From: Candidatus Tisiphia endosymbiont of Dioctria linearis
Lineage (GTDB): Bacteria > Pseudomonadota > Alphaproteobacteria > Rickettsiales > Rickettsiaceae
Assembly: GCF_964026545.1 (NCBI RefSeq)
Contig: NZ_OZ032156.1
Coordinates: 682,001-746,000 of the forward strand
Direction: 5' to 3'
Length of the DNA stretch: 64,000 nucleotides
Below are positions 36,647 through 46,893 of the stretch, piece by piece; position 1 is the stretch's first letter, and each line of letters opens with the position of its first letter. Below the pieces are notes generated by a model. That model was given only the letters and a program-made list of their open reading frames with translations, was not told where the DNA came from and did no database searches. The position numbers and the translations under genes are program-made.

Positions 36647-37330
36647 TCAAAGAAATGTATAGTCTAGAGCAAGTGGGTCATGGGTAATAGGTAAGTTTTG
36701 ATAACAGAGGTCTGCTAATTGTTGCTCGGCTGTTGGTATTTCCAAGTAGAAACAAAGAGTTACAAAATAGGCTATAGTTTCCTTAACTATCTTCAGTGCC
36801 TTTTCCGGTGATTTAACCCCTATTGTTTGTAGGTTGTGAATACGGTCAAATAATTTAATCAATGCCACGTCAAATCTCTTTTGTTGAGATAATAAATTCA
36901 AAATCTCTTTGGAGCTAATCTTGCCGTAAGGTTTGATCCTTGTTAGAGCTTCCACTTGGCTAGCAACGTTACTGCCAAAAATTCGAGAAATCATCTCTTT
37001 GGTAAGGACTGTATCTTCGATCGTGTCATGCAGTAAACTAGTAACGATCATGTCAGTTCTAAACAATTGGCAAATTTCTTGGGCTGTGTATTCGGCAACC
37101 ATGTAAGCTACTTCTATTGGATGAGAGTAAAAAGGTTCACCCGATTGCCTCATTTGACTATCATGATATTTCTTAGCGTAATAGATAGCTTTGATAATTT
37201 CTCTGATATCTACTGGATGAGTCACTTTTTCATTTAGTAAAATCAATTTATTAAGTAACTTAGCAGAATATTCGCAAGGCTTAAACTTTGTCTGCCAATT
37301 TTTAAGATCTTCCATAAAATACCTCTCCAT
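36647..37330 (-). CDS. Alarmone hydrolase, HD domain of the SpoT/MESH type
   Basis: The 227-residue protein has the ppGpp hydrolase HD set: SHPIEVA (His70), LLHDTIEDT (His101, Asp102, Glu105, Asp106) and IKLFDRIHNLQTI, where the second metal Asp lies. It lacks the synthetase domain that follows in a full SpoT. Together with the synthetase-only protein at 18190 the alarmone cycle appears split over separate genes, as is known for rickettsial spoT fragments. The ATG at 37330 could also be Met6, 15 bases downstream. Confidence 0.85.
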   Translation of the reverse strand: MERYFMEDLKNWQTKFKPCEYSAKLLNKLILLNEKVTHPVDIREIIKAIYYAKKYHDSQMRQSGEPFYSHPIEVAYMVAEYTAQEICQLFRTDMIVTSLLHDTIEDTVLTKEMISRIFGSNVASQVEALTRIKPYGKISSKEILNLLSQQKRFDVALIKLFDRIHNLQTIGVKSPEKALKIVKETIAYFVTLCFYLEIPTAEQQLADLCYQNLPITHDPLALDYTFL

Positions 37331-37468
37331 TATTTTAATTGTACATTAAATTAAAATAATATTACCAATTATTTTATGATATATTTTAAAAATTCTTTTG
37401 GAATTTATGACAAAGGTTTTCAATTACCTGCTCATAAGCAATGAGATCGAGTATAGTCTAATTAATAG

Positions 37469-39358
37469 TTATCGTAGGCAACCTTCTAAACTTTTGACGG
37501 AGCGACTAAATAGTCCAATTAACAATCCTCCGGCTATAAGTATAATAGATAACCAAATAAGACTCATCATTGGTTTGTAATATATTTTTGCATGAATTAC
37601 ATCATCATCAATTTTACTTAACACCGCGTAAAGATCATAAGTTAAATAAGAATATATATTACTTTCTTGGGATAGTTGTTTTTCTATTATATAAAATCTA
37701 TTTTCAGGCTTTAATATAGTGATGTTATTTTGTTGATCTTGAATCCAAAATTCAGCAATTTGCCGATAATAGTTTTGGGCTGATGATACTCTAATATCTT
37801 TTAAAGTAACTTCAAATCCCTTGGCTAGTACCTTGTCTCCAACTTTGCCTATAAAATCTACTTCGCTTTGTAATAATGAATTAACAGTAATAGTTAAAAC
37901 AAGTAAGCCAAAGCCTAAATGTCCTAAAATCATGGCAATATTGGCTTTTAGTTTGGTTCTAAAAAAATTGCTCTTTGTTAATACATAGTAACAATTTTGT
38001 ATTATTAGAAAAAGAGAAAATATCACAGCACATGCTGAAATGAAGCCATACTGAATTTGGTATGAGCTAATAAACGTTATTGCAAAAGAACAAGCTAAGA
38101 TAATTAGCTGTTGTCTTCTTATGTGATTTGTCTGAGCAATACCAGCTAGTAGAACCGTTGGGATGATAAAAATTATAAAATTATTGATAAAAAATCTTTC
38201 ACTAATGGTAACAGATTCTTGATATAATAAAGAATAAACTATGGGGTAAATGGTGGAACATAGTAATACTACTAAAGCCGTTAAGAAAAATATACTTCCC
38301 CAAACAATAAGCTTGTGCTTAAATTGGTGTCTGTCTAATCCTATCGAATCAGGTTGAGTGATATTTTGCCCTTTTACTAGTAGTAGAACTAAGCTTGATA
38401 TAGCAATAATAGCAAATATTGCCAGCATATAGATTGCCCGCTCAGCTGATGAGGCAAAAGAGTGAATTGAGGTGATTAGCCCTGAGCGTACCAAGAACGT
38501 ACTCAAAACTACAAGTAAGAAAGTGAGGAGGGATAAGGTTATCGTCCAATTTTTCATTCGTTCAGATTTGATTGTTACCAAGATTGAGTGATGTAGAGAG
38601 ATAGCCGACAACCATGGTAGCAGGGAAATATTTTCTACTGGATCAAAAAACCAAAAGCCACCCCAGCCGAGTTCTCTATAAGCCCACCATGATCCTAGGG
38701 CTATTCCTAAGGTTAAAAAAATTATTCCTAAATTGCTAAATATTTTAATAGCTCTAAGATTAGCCGAGTCTAAGTTAGAGGTAAGCAACATAACGCAAGC
38801 CGATGTAAAAGGGGCGACATAACAGACCGAACCTAGATATAATATAGGTGGATGTATTATTAGGGCAATATCTTGAAGCATAGGGTTTAAGCCGAGACCC
38901 TGAGTGGGACGGAATGATAGGCTGTCAAATGGGTTGGAGGTAAAATAAATGAAGCTATTGAACAATATTTGTATTAGTGCTAGTACAATTATGTGGTAGA
39001 CTCGAGCTGGCCGGCTATTAAATAGAGCAATATAAATAACTCCTATAGTTTGCAATAAACACAGCCACAACAGGATAGACCCCTCATGACTCGCCCAACT
39101 AGCCGCGATTTTAAATCCTAGCGGCTTTAATGTACTAGAATTTAGAAAAACATTCTGTATAGAAAAATCCGATATAATGAATCCACACACTAATAACAAA
39201 AAAGATAGTAATGTGGACAGCCAGCTAAAGTAAAAAAATAAAGTACCTGCACGATATGAAGCGGTAATAACTGCTAGTATACTGAACAGCATTGCCAATA
39301 TTTGTAAATAATTACCAAAATTACTAATCACTTTCAGATTCTTTATTTGGTAAAACAA
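37469..39358 (-). CDS. ccmF: Cytochrome c maturation heme lyase subunit CcmF
   Basis: CcmF takes heme from CcmE and attaches it to cytochrome c at the periplasmic face of the inner membrane. The 629-residue protein has about fourteen helices and the family WWD-type motif WGGFWFFDPVENISLLPWL, with conserved His around it (ASHEGSILLW, IHPPILYLG). The start overlaps the CBS/CNNM gene by 35 bases on the same strand. No other ccm gene is next to it. Confidence 0.96.
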   Translation of the reverse strand: MFYQIKNLKVISNFGNYLQILAMLFSILAVITASYRAGTLFFYFSWLSTLLSFLLLVCGFIISDFSIQNVFLNSSTLKPLGFKIAASWASHEGSILLWLCLLQTIGVIYIALFNSRPARVYHIIVLALIQILFNSFIYFTSNPFDSLSFRPTQGLGLNPMLQDIALIIHPPILYLGSVCYVAPFTSACVMLLTSNLDSANLRAIKIFSNLGIIFLTLGIALGSWWAYRELGWGGFWFFDPVENISLLPWLSAISLHHSILVTIKSERMKNWTITLSLLTFLLVVLSTFLVRSGLITSIHSFASSAERAIYMLAIFAIIAISSLVLLLVKGQNITQPDSIGLDRHQFKHKLIVWGSIFFLTALVVLLCSTIYPIVYSLLYQESVTISERFFINNFIIFIIPTVLLAGIAQTNHIRRQQLIILACSFAITFISSYQIQYGFISACAVIFSLFLIIQNCYYVLTKSNFFRTKLKANIAMILGHLGFGLLVLTITVNSLLQSEVDFIGKVGDKVLAKGFEVTLKDIRVSSAQNYYRQIAEFWIQDQQNNITILKPENRFYIIEKQLSQESNIYSYLTYDLYAVLSKIDDDVIHAKIYYKPMMSLIWLSIILIAGGLLIGLFSRSVKSLEGCLR

Positions 39359-40595
39359 TAACTTTTATGCTATCAAGCCTATTGCCTACTTTTTTGCTAA
39401 TAGTAATACTTAAATTAAATATTTTTATAGATTCTCCTTGATTAGGAATACGCTCAAGTTCATGGATAATTAAGCCGGCTATGGTATTTGCATTATAATC
39501 AGGTAAATTCCAATTTAGTTCTCTATTTACATCTCTTATAGTTACAGATCCGTCAATAATAAACTCCACTTCAGATTTCTTTACAATTGTGTCAATAGGA
39601 TAATCATGTTCATCGATAATAGGACCAACAATCTCTTCTAAAATGTCTTCTAAAGTAATAATACCTTGTAAATCACCATATTCGTCAACAACACAAGCAA
39701 AATGGTTTTTTCTTTCTCTAAAAGCATGAAGTTGATGAGTGACCAAAGCGTTATCAGGTATAAACCAAGGCTGACTTATCAATTCCTCGATATTAATTTT
39801 TTTTACATCATTATTTTTTTCATAAAGAGCTCGGAGCATATCTCGTATGTGAAGTACACCAATTATGTTGTCCTGAGTGTCTTTCCATAATGGTATTCTT
39901 GTATGAGGGCTGGACAATAATGCTTTCCTTACTATCTCCTCTTTAGGCAAATCTATATTGATGGCTACGACATTACTTCGGTGTATCATAATTTCAGATA
40001 CTGTCATTCTCCTAATATCTAATATACCGCCTAACATATCACGGTCAGATTTATAAACATTACCTTCTTGATGATAATGCTCAATAACTCCCCTAACTTC
40101 TTCTGTTCCTGAGATATTTTGTTGCAGATTAATACGAAAAATAAAACAAAACCCTTTAACTATCAATTCAAAGATATAGTTAATTGGTCTCAAAAAATTT
40201 AGAAGAAATATAATGGCTGGAGAAGTGAATAACGCTAACTGTTCTGCTTTTGCTACAGCAATAGCTTTTGGTATGATTTCACCAAAAACAATTATCAAGA
40301 AAGCCATAACTGCTGAAGCTGCGACAGTACCATTATCACCTAGCCAATCGATAAACATACTGGTAGAAATCGTAGTACAGACAGTATTAAATAAGGTATT
40401 GCCAATTAGTAATGTGCCAATTACTTTTTCTTTTTCCTTTAGAACTTGTAATACAATCGTGGCACGTTTAATACCTTCTGCCTTAATTTTTTGTATTTTC
40501 CCAGGAGACGAGGCGGTTATAGCCGTTTCAGTGGCTGAGAGTAGTGCGGAACATCCTATCATTAGAACAATAATGATTATCAAAAAAATAGTCAT
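39324..40595 (-). CDS. CNNM/CorB-type membrane protein with CBS domains
   Basis: The 423 residues consist of an N-terminal CNNM transmembrane domain of about four helices (about 1-150), a CBS pair (MIHRSNVVAINIDL; VVDEYGDLQGIITLEDILEEIVG) and a C-terminal transporter-associated CorC_HlyC domain. These proteins are linked to magnesium export or, in Rickettsia, were once called hemolysin C (TlyC-like). The membrane domain points to the CorB group. It is upstream of ccmF and overlaps it. Confidence 0.9.
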   Translation of the reverse strand: MTIFLIIIIVLMIGCSALLSATETAITASSPGKIQKIKAEGIKRATIVLQVLKEKEKVIGTLLIGNTLFNTVCTTISTSMFIDWLGDNGTVAASAVMAFLIIVFGEIIPKAIAVAKAEQLALFTSPAIIFLLNFLRPINYIFELIVKGFCFIFRINLQQNISGTEEVRGVIEHYHQEGNVYKSDRDMLGGILDIRRMTVSEIMIHRSNVVAINIDLPKEEIVRKALLSSPHTRIPLWKDTQDNIIGVLHIRDMLRALYEKNNDVKKINIEELISQPWFIPDNALVTHQLHAFRERKNHFACVVDEYGDLQGIITLEDILEEIVGPIIDEHDYPIDTIVKKSEVEFIIDGSVTIRDVNRELNWNLPDYNANTIAGLIIHELERIPNQGESIKIFNLSITISKKVGNRLDSIKVIVLPNKESESD

Positions 40596-40974
40596 TGATC
40601 CTTGTATAAATTATTTAGCATAAACCTGATTATATTGCTAACTGAACAATTCCCCTAATACTTTTTTGCTGAAAAAATGGCGAAGGCAATCTCTTTCCTG
40701 AGTAGGCAAAAATTTATAAAAGTTTAAGCCTTATAATTAATTATTCACCTTACACATGGCGTTTAAAAGTTATAGGGAAAATAGCTTGGTACTATTAGCG
40801 AGGAGCCACTTTGGTGACTACGAAGCAATCAGTGGATTGCCACGACCACTACGTAGTCTCGCAATAACGTTAGTTTGCATGGATATACTAATCGGGTTAG
40901 CTATAATTTACAGCTAAACAGGGTCAAACATAGAATTACTTTAGCTATTTCCAACAGCCCCCTAGGTAAGTCTA
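40596..40974. other. Gene-free stretch with repeats
   Basis: No gene is seen. A family B copy with 'attagcgaggagcc', 'gaagcaatca', 'ggattgccacgaccactacgtag' and 'tcgcaataac' lies at 40788-40870, followed by the tail 'ctaatcgggttagctata' and a segment 'catagaattactttagctatt' (40928-40948), which resembles 43563-43583. Confidence 0.65.
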
Positions 40975-41346
40975 TTATTCTATTTCATCACAAAATACTG
41001 TGTTATCAGTCTGTATATTACTGAATGTTCCTCTTTTATTTTTTGTATGCCATTCATATTGATTTGCACCATATAATGCTCCACTAGCTGATATCCTACC
41101 AGTAAAAATCAAAATCTGGTTTTCTTCCCCAACTGGAATAAGTGCTAAAGTATTAGCTTCCTTATTCAGATACCTTATATTTATTTTTCTTCCATCTGTA
41201 CAGCTATAATTTACATTCTTAACTTGTAGTTTCCCATCCCCAGGAATAATTAAATTTTCTTGTGCTTTATAATTCTTCCAGAAAGCAAAAAATATAATTA
41301 CTAAAAAAATAGTAAGAATTACCAGCTTATTTTGAACTAGTTTCAT
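40975..41346 (-). CDS. MliC-like inhibitor of C-type lysozyme, membrane-anchored
   Basis: The 123-residue protein has an N-terminal hydrophobic anchor (VILTIFLVIIFFAFW) and then a small beta domain with the MliC/PliC pattern: VNYSCTDGRKINIRYLN, ALIPVGEE and SASGALYG with the conserved Ser-Gly loop that plugs the lysozyme active site. A second Cys near the C-terminus (FCDE) can pair with the first. MliC proteins protect periplasmic peptidoglycan from host lysozyme. This one keeps an uncut anchor and no lipobox. It stands alone between two repeat-rich regions. Confidence 0.72.
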   Translation of the reverse strand: MKLVQNKLVILTIFLVIIFFAFWKNYKAQENLIIPGDGKLQVKNVNYSCTDGRKINIRYLNKEANTLALIPVGEENQILIFTGRISASGALYGANQYEWHTKNKRGTFSNIQTDNTVFCDEIE

Positions 41347-41402
41347 AGTTTACCCTATTTTTCTATTATTAGATTCTATTCATCTCATAATAAACTAATA
41401 CC

Positions 41403-42482
41403 TTACTTCTGCACAAAGATCAATACTTTAAACAATAGTCCCATTTTATTGGGAGCAATTAGTCTATCAACTTGCTTGGCTATGATATTTGCCTCTATAA
41501 TAGGTAATTTACTTTGTAACAGTTGACTTCGTAATAATATACCATTGCTAATTAAGAAATCACGTTGAGTTATTGATCCATACACATTTATTCCTATATT
41601 TTTTCTTACTGTTTTTAAGGCATAAAAGTCAACATGTGCTGATAAATCGGCTTCTCCTAAAGTTTCAAGTAGTGGATAATATTTATGATTTTTTATCGCT
41701 TGTAAAGTAGGGTTATATTGGTTACGCGTCCTCTTTATTGGATCTATATCATAACCGTAATCGATAATTAAGCTAGCCCCACCGAATTGCATTATATGCT
41801 TGCTGATAAATTTTACGATTTCTAACGATTTAGGTGATTCTTCTATTACTGCTCCATCATGTGCGTTTGAGTGTTCTTGCAGTAAATAACGCTGTAACTC
41901 CTTACTAACCTCTATCTTATCGAATTTAATCTTACCATCAGCTGGGTCAATAATAAGTGTTAGCTCGTACCAAAGCTTTTTGCTTTTAATATATTGCTTA
42001 ATTGGCATAGCATCAAAAAATTCATTAGCTATTATAATAGAAGGAATTTTAGATATATATTGTATGGATGTATAGTGTTTGATAGGTAGAGCTGTTAACT
42101 TTAGGTTTGTTTTTTGTTTTTTGATAAAATGAGGATTAATATCAATTAATTCTATAGAGAGAGAGCGGTAAAATTCTGGAACTAATTTAGCAACATTTAG
42201 CAAATCTCGCATTAACACTCCCTGCCCAGGACCCAATTCAACTAAATTAGTTTTCTGTGGGCAACCCATTTTATACCATTGGTCAATAGTCCATAAAGCT
42301 ATCATTTCACCAAAAAGCTGAGAAATTTCTGGAGCTGTTGTAAAATCTCCTAAGCAACCTAGCTTATCTTGTTTTTGGTAATAGGAAGAAGGGGCTACAG
42401 ATGTTACTTGGAGCATCATTTCATCAAGCTTAATACTACCATTTTGCTCAATAAGTTTTCTTATTTTGGAGTCGACTGGCAT
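41403..42482 (-). CDS. SAM-dependent methyltransferase, MidA/NDUFAF7 family
   Basis: The 359-residue protein carries the family marks [34 protein letters not shown] (SAM-binding), [16 protein letters not shown] and IIDYGYD. In eukaryotes NDUFAF7 methylates an arginine of a complex I subunit, so a similar role for the rickettsial complex I is plausible but inferred. Its start overlaps the end of lgt by 22 bases, indicating an operon. Confidence 0.92.
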   Translation of the reverse strand: MPVDSKIRKLIEQNGSIKLDEMMLQVTSVAPSSYYQKQDKLGCLGDFTTAPEISQLFGEMIALWTIDQWYKMGCPQKTNLVELGPGQGVLMRDLLNVAKLVPEFYRSLSIELIDINPHFIKKQKTNLKLTALPIKHYTSIQYISKIPSIIIANEFFDAMPIKQYIKSKKLWYELTLIIDPADGKIKFDKIEVSKELQRYLLQEHSNAHDGAVIEESPKSLEIVKFISKHIMQFGGASLIIDYGYDIDPIKRTRNQYNPTLQAIKNHKYYPLLETLGEADLSAHVDFYALKTVRKNIGINVYGSITQRDFLISNGILLRSQLLQSKLPIIEANIIAKQVDRLIAPNKMGLLFKVLIFVQK

Positions 42483-43252
42483 TTAATTCGTATTATTAAA
42501 TAAATTCCTAGTATTAGCATAGGTAATGACAAAATTTGCCCCATAGTTAAATTATTAAAAATAAAACCTATGTGAAAGTCTGGCTCACGAAACATTTCTA
42601 TAATAATTCGAAATACCGAATAGAATATTAAAAATATAGCAAAATTTAACCCATGGATATTTATAGTTTTGTATTTAAAAGTGGCGTAAGCTAGAATTAT
42701 GAATAATACAATTCCTTCAAAAAATGCCTCATAGAGTTGGCTAGGATGTCTTAGTTGTAGATCACTATTTGGAAAAATCATGCCCCAAGGCATTGTAGTC
42801 ACTCTGCCATATAATTCCCCATTAATAAAATTGGCAATTCTACCTAAAAATAAACCAATAGACCCAACCGTAGCTAATATATCACACATAAGCAAGGAGT
42901 TAACTTTATGCTTATAGCAGAAAAAATAACTAGAGATGATTAAACCAATCACACCACCATGAAATGACATACCTCCTTCATAAGTCTTTAAAATGAGAAT
43001 AGGATCAGAAAAATATTGAATCGGATTATATAGGAACACATAGCCTAATCTTCCACCTATTACGATACCAAGAATAGCCCAAGTAACAAAATTTTCTAAG
43101 TGTACTGTAGTAACACCAACTTCGAATTTTTTTATAATTTTATAAGCATAGAACCACCCAGCTATTATACCCAAAACGTAAGCCATAGAGTACCAATAAA
43201 CAGTAAATGATCCGATAGAAAAAATAACAGGATTGATATTTGGAAAGAGCAT
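42461..43252 (-). CDS. lgt: Prolipoprotein diacylglyceryl transferase
   Basis: Lgt moves a diacylglyceryl group onto the lipobox cysteine of prolipoproteins in the inner membrane. The 263 residues show seven hydrophobic segments, the Lgt signature [14 protein letters not shown], the conserved YGGMSFHGG loop and [12 protein letters not shown]. It is upstream of the MidA gene and overlaps it. Confidence 0.96.
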   Translation of the reverse strand: MLFPNINPVIFSIGSFTVYWYSMAYVLGIIAGWFYAYKIIKKFEVGVTTVHLENFVTWAILGIVIGGRLGYVFLYNPIQYFSDPILILKTYEGGMSFHGGVIGLIISSYFFCYKHKVNSLLMCDILATVGSIGLFLGRIANFINGELYGRVTTMPWGMIFPNSDLQLRHPSQLYEAFFEGIVLFIILAYATFKYKTINIHGLNFAIFLIFYSVFRIIIEMFREPDFHIGFIFNNLTMGQILSLPMLILGIYLIIRIKCQSTPK

Positions 43253-43745
43253 ACGTTTATTATATACACAGACTTTATCGATTGCAAGTAGTAGTAGGAA
43301 AAAATGTTAGGTGTTATGGCGAGGAGTGCGGAAACCGCACGACTAAGAAATCCATATAGTCTTGATGTATCTATACTAATTCTTATGGATTGCTTTGTCG
43401 CTACTATAGTCAAGTCAGAAGAATTGGGGGCTAGGAGGTTGCCTGCGATAACTAATTAATTATATTTTGAGCTATTTTTCGGCGAGAATACATATGATTC
43501 TTTGCAAGAATAGGCTATCTATTTCAAGAAAATCATGTTTATTCGTAGCCAAAAAGAGCCAAATATAGAATTACTTTCGTTATTGCAATAAGCTTCCTAG
43601 GGCATTTTAGCTTTCTTGCCCCAACTAATAATCCTTTCATATAATATTCGGGTTAATGGGTTATACATAAGAAACAACAAAAACATAGTTGAATTATATT
43701 CAAAATATATTATAAGTTTTAGTTACAAGAAAAATAATATAGTCA
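43253..43745. other. Gene-free stretch with repeats
   Basis: No gene is seen. It holds family B pieces (43310-43402), the left end of family A (43404-43440, broken after the core begins), and a segment at 43545-43610 that parallels 40910-40970. The last 130 bases are AT-rich and are the likely promoter of the HAD gene. Confidence 0.6.
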
Positions 43746-44636
43746 ATGTCAAAATTAAAAAATTGTATATACAAAATTTTTTCCAAAAAAGAAAATAAAG
43801 CAAATAAAGCAAATAAAGCAAATACTATACTGGTATGTTGGGATTTTGATTGCACTGTAGTAAACGGGCATATTCATTCTTTATTAAAACACAAAGATTT
43901 TAAACCTATAACATATGAAAATTGCCTTATTATAAACGGTAGCATAGAAGAAGGGCATACACTAAATAGTACTTATGATCCACATCAAATTCAAGAGATA
44001 ATGAAACCATTATTACGTTCTGATAAGTTTGGATTAAACCATCGCGATCAATTAAAAGATACGTTTAATTATTTATTAAACAAAGGTCATAAAGTGGCTA
44101 TTACTTCTCATACCCGATATCCTGATACAATCAAACCAGCATTAAAGAAAATGGGCTTAACTGAGAAACAAATTGAAAAAATTGATATAATAACAGGCGT
44201 TCCTACAGGCGGAATAAAAATGGGAAAGAACTTACATATTGAAAAGGCAATGAAGCTTAATGGTATTACAAACTACTTCAATGTAGTATTAGTAGATGAT
44301 GATGTACGTAATTTAAACGAAGCACAAAAAATAGGTGTGCATGCTATTTTAGTAGGTCCAGATATTAAAAACAATATGTTATCACTTATTAAAGGGATAA
44401 AGTATCAACAAGTTACTGATATTGGAGAATTTAATAATATATCTGAGGCACATCAACCGAATCAAATCAAAGATAACTCGAACATATTAGATTCTGAAAT
44501 TCCTAAATCAATACAAAAACATCTTCACGTAAGCATGCAACCAATACAAATGCATAATTACAGTAATATTGAATTAGACGCCCAGTTATTGGGAACGCAA
44601 GAATCAACAGCATCATTGATACCATACATTATTTGA
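43746..44636 (+). CDS. HAD-superfamily phosphatase-like protein with a tandem-repeat N-terminus
   Basis: The 296-residue protein has the HAD motifs: CWDFDCTVV with Asp33, Asp35 and Thr37, motif II ITSHTR, and motif IV LVDDDVRNL. A cap of about 55 residues is inserted after motif I. The substrate is unknown. The N-terminus is basic and contains KANKANKAN, encoded by three perfect 9-bp repeats (43793-43819) that may change copy number. The last ~65 residues match nothing I recognise and are rich in Gln, Asn and His. A family A element lies just downstream. A secreted effector role is possible, but only a guess. Confidence 0.7.
   Translation: MSKLKNCIYKIFSKKENKANKANKANTILVCWDFDCTVVNGHIHSLLKHKDFKPITYENCLIINGSIEEGHTLNSTYDPHQIQEIMKPLLRSDKFGLNHRDQLKDTFNYLLNKGHKVAITSHTRYPDTIKPALKKMGLTEKQIEKIDIITGVPTGGIKMGKNLHIEKAMKLNGITNYFNVVLVDDDVRNLNEAQKIGVHAILVGPDIKNNMLSLIKGIKYQQVTDIGEFNNISEAHQPNQIKDNSNILDSEIPKSIQKHLHVSMQPIQMHNYSNIELDAQLLGTQESTASLIPYII
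43793..43819 (+). repeat. Tandem 9-bp repeat (three copies) in the HAD gene
   Basis: AAATAAAGC occurs three times in a row followed by AAAT. The unit is a multiple of three, so loss or gain changes the protein by three residues and leaves the frame intact. Confidence 0.85.
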
Positions 44637-44655
44637 TTCTGATTTAGAGTAGCAC

Positions 44656-44763
44656 TATAGTCAATTGATGAGAAGTTGGTGACGTCATCGCTCAATGCTT
44701 GCCTATTAACTTATAGGTGTCGCTCCATCGCTCCTGCTACCCAATCCTCCTGAATTGACTATA
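44656..44763. repeat. Palindromic repeat family A, complete 108-bp copy (inverted)
   Basis: It starts TATAGTCAATTGATGAGAAG and ends TCCTCCTGAATTGACTATA, the reverse orientation of the copies at 5440 and 10581, with the same core ('cgacgcc', 'ttataggtgtcgctccatcg'). Confidence 0.88.
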
Positions 44764-44843
44764 CCATTATCCACCAACAGCTTTTCATCTACTATTTTTA
44801 ATTTTGCTATATTATATTCATCTTAAAATATTCACAATAATAC

Positions 44844-44870
44844 TTAGTGTACATTATAATTGGTGTATAT
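44844..44870 (+). promoter_or_regulatory. Candidate regulator site upstream of mscS
   Basis: TTAGTGTACATT, a six-base spacer and GGTGTATA form a direct repeat with an 18-bp period. The same arrangement occurs at 50179-50204 before virB8. Confidence 0.4.
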
Positions 44871-44961
44871 TATACAAATTGGGTAGATAAAAACAATTAT
44901 TCTTGTCCCGAATTAATGTTATTTATCGTTAACGTAATAGCCATCAGAAAGGTTAGTTTAT

Positions 44962-46143
44962 ATGGCAGTACAATATTTATTGGATCTTTATCATAAAGGC
45001 AATCAAGAAATTTTAATGTTAATAATTATGATAGTTTCAATCATTCCATTGATTATTTTTATTAAGACAATAATATTTTCAATGCTTAAAAACTATATTA
45101 ATCAATGGCATCCTGATTATGAAAAAATATTTAAAAAATATTCTATATACACATATTTATTACATACATTACTAGCTTTATACCTTATATTTTGGGATAA
45201 TATCTTACAGACATTTCCTACTTTATCTTGGATAATTAGCATCAAGAATGTTGCGATAATATTCTATACAGGTAGTTTCGTTACAATGCTAATCCTATCT
45301 CTTATCGATGCTTTTGCGGATATTTATCGAAGCAGACTGACAATTTCTATCCAATCATATTTAAGTTTATACACTCAAATATTAAAGATACTTATTATCT
45401 CGGTTGCTACCATTATCATTATTTCCAGCATTTTGAATGTTTCTCTTAGTGCATTTTTTACTAGCTTGGGAGCAGCAGCAGCGTTGTTAACCTTTCTATT
45501 TAAGGATACGGTTGTGGCTTTGCTAGCAAGCTTACAACTAATTTTGCAAGATATAATACGAATTGGTGATTTTGTTAGTATTAGCCAGTATAATGTTGAA
45601 GGTACCGTAGAAAAAATTACTATTACATTAGTTAAAATTAGGAATAATGATCAGACTATTTCAACAATACCAACATCTAGTCTTTTAACGACTAATGTAG
45701 TGAACTCACGTGGTATAACTGACTCAATGGCAAAAAAGATTCAGGGAGCAATCTGTATTGACGTAAACAGTATTTTGTCGGTTTCGACTATAGCATTTAT
45801 ACAAGAGTTAAAAAAATCACCATATTTGCTAAAGGAAGTAATGGATAAAGTGGATTTGAAACAGCTAGATGATTATGTAACAAATATCAAGATATTTAGG
45901 CTATATATAAAAGAATATTTGAAAAATCACCCGATGATTTATCAACAAAATTTCACCTTTCTGGTGCGTCAGTTGACTCCAACCCCTAATGGTCTGCCAA
46001 TAGAGTTATGTGTCTTTACCCATGAGACGAGGAAGGGGCTATTTGAAGATATCCAATCAGATATTTTTGATCATTTGATGGCGGTGCTACCTGATCTCAA
46101 ATTAAAAATATTTCAAAATAGTAATAATGAAAATTCGATATAA
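44962..46143 (+). CDS. MscS-family mechanosensitive channel
   Basis: The 393-residue protein has five or so N-terminal helices and the MscS pore/beta domain: [26 protein letters not shown] for the pore helix, IRIGDFVSI and [28 protein letters not shown]. It resembles the YbdG/YnaI-like larger members. MscS channels open under membrane tension to release solutes. It is followed after two bases by the aldolase-like gene. Confidence 0.92.
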   Translation: MAVQYLLDLYHKGNQEILMLIIMIVSIIPLIIFIKTIIFSMLKNYINQWHPDYEKIFKKYSIYTYLLHTLLALYLIFWDNILQTFPTLSWIISIKNVAIIFYTGSFVTMLILSLIDAFADIYRSRLTISIQSYLSLYTQILKILIISVATIIIISSILNVSLSAFFTSLGAAAALLTFLFKDTVVALLASLQLILQDIIRIGDFVSISQYNVEGTVEKITITLVKIRNNDQTISTIPTSSLLTTNVVNSRGITDSMAKKIQGAICIDVNSILSVSTIAFIQELKKSPYLLKEVMDKVDLKQLDDYVTNIKIFRLYIKEYLKNHPMIYQQNFTFLVRQLTPTPNGLPIELCVFTHETRKGLFEDIQSDIFDHLMAVLPDLKLKIFQNSNNENSI

Positions 46144-46145
46144 CC

Positions 46146-46856
46146 ATGACTTTAGAGACCAAATTTAATTTAGCTTCTGCCTACCAAATTCTTGCAATTT
46201 TGGGCTTCGATGATCATACATATACCCATCTATCTGCAAGACCTAAAGGGGCTGACTATTACTATATTTATCCTTTTGGTTTACGGTTTGAGGAAGTAAC
46301 TAGCGATAATTTACTGCAAATTAGTTTAGATGGGACAATTATAAAGGGTAATGAATATAGTTACAATGAAACAGGCTACGTCACTCATGGTAATATTTAC
46401 AAAGAAAGGTCGGATATTTTATCTATCTTTCATTTGCATACTCCAGCAACTGTTGCTGTATCATCTATGCGAGTAGGATTGTTGCCAATAAGTCAGTGGG
46501 CACTGCATTTTTATGAAAAACTATCTTATCATGAGTATAACTCTCTTATACTGACCTCCAATCAAACTAGTAAAATACTAGACGATCTTGGGCAGAATTA
46601 TGTTATGTTTCTACGTAATCACGGAATATTAGCCTGTGGCAGGACAATACATGAAGCGATGTTTTATACTTATCATTTAGAGCAAGCATGTAAAACCCAA
46701 TGTTTAGCATGTTCAACAAATCAGGAGTTAATTATACCGTCTCCAGAAACTTGCAAGAAATCAGTGCAAGATTTATTGTCATTTGAGGAAGATTTAGGCA
46801 AACGTGACTGGATAGCTTGGCTTAATTTGCTCAAAACGGCTAGGAAAAATTTTTAA
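46146..46856 (+). CDS. Class II aldolase/adducin-family protein
   Basis: The 236-residue protein has the zinc-binding HxH in [15 protein letters not shown], the conserved HLSAR segment near the N-terminus and [12 protein letters not shown], which are the marks of the L-fuculose-phosphate aldolase/adducin fold. The exact reaction cannot be told: the family includes aldolases, epimerases and dehydratases. It is two bases from mscS and probably shares its promoter. Confidence 0.88.
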   Translation: MTLETKFNLASAYQILAILGFDDHTYTHLSARPKGADYYYIYPFGLRFEEVTSDNLLQISLDGTIIKGNEYSYNETGYVTHGNIYKERSDILSIFHLHTPATVAVSSMRVGLLPISQWALHFYEKLSYHEYNSLILTSNQTSKILDDLGQNYVMFLRNHGILACGRTIHEAMFYTYHLEQACKTQCLACSTNQELIIPSPETCKKSVQDLLSFEEDLGKRDWIAWLNLLKTARKNF

Positions 46857-46893
46857 CAGGTTTATGGTATAGAATATTTAATATTGGTCAAAA

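Larger units (their letters stand above)
44637..44961. other. Gene-free stretch with a family A element and the mscS promoter region
   Basis: No gene is seen. A full family A element lies at 44656-44763. The remaining ~200 bases before mscS hold a direct-repeat motif at 44844-44870 shared with the virB8 upstream region. Confidence 0.65.

Noticed and set aside
43616..43798. 60-codon frame before the HAD gene
   Set aside because: It is AT-rich leader sequence that overlaps the HAD start in another frame and looks like chance.
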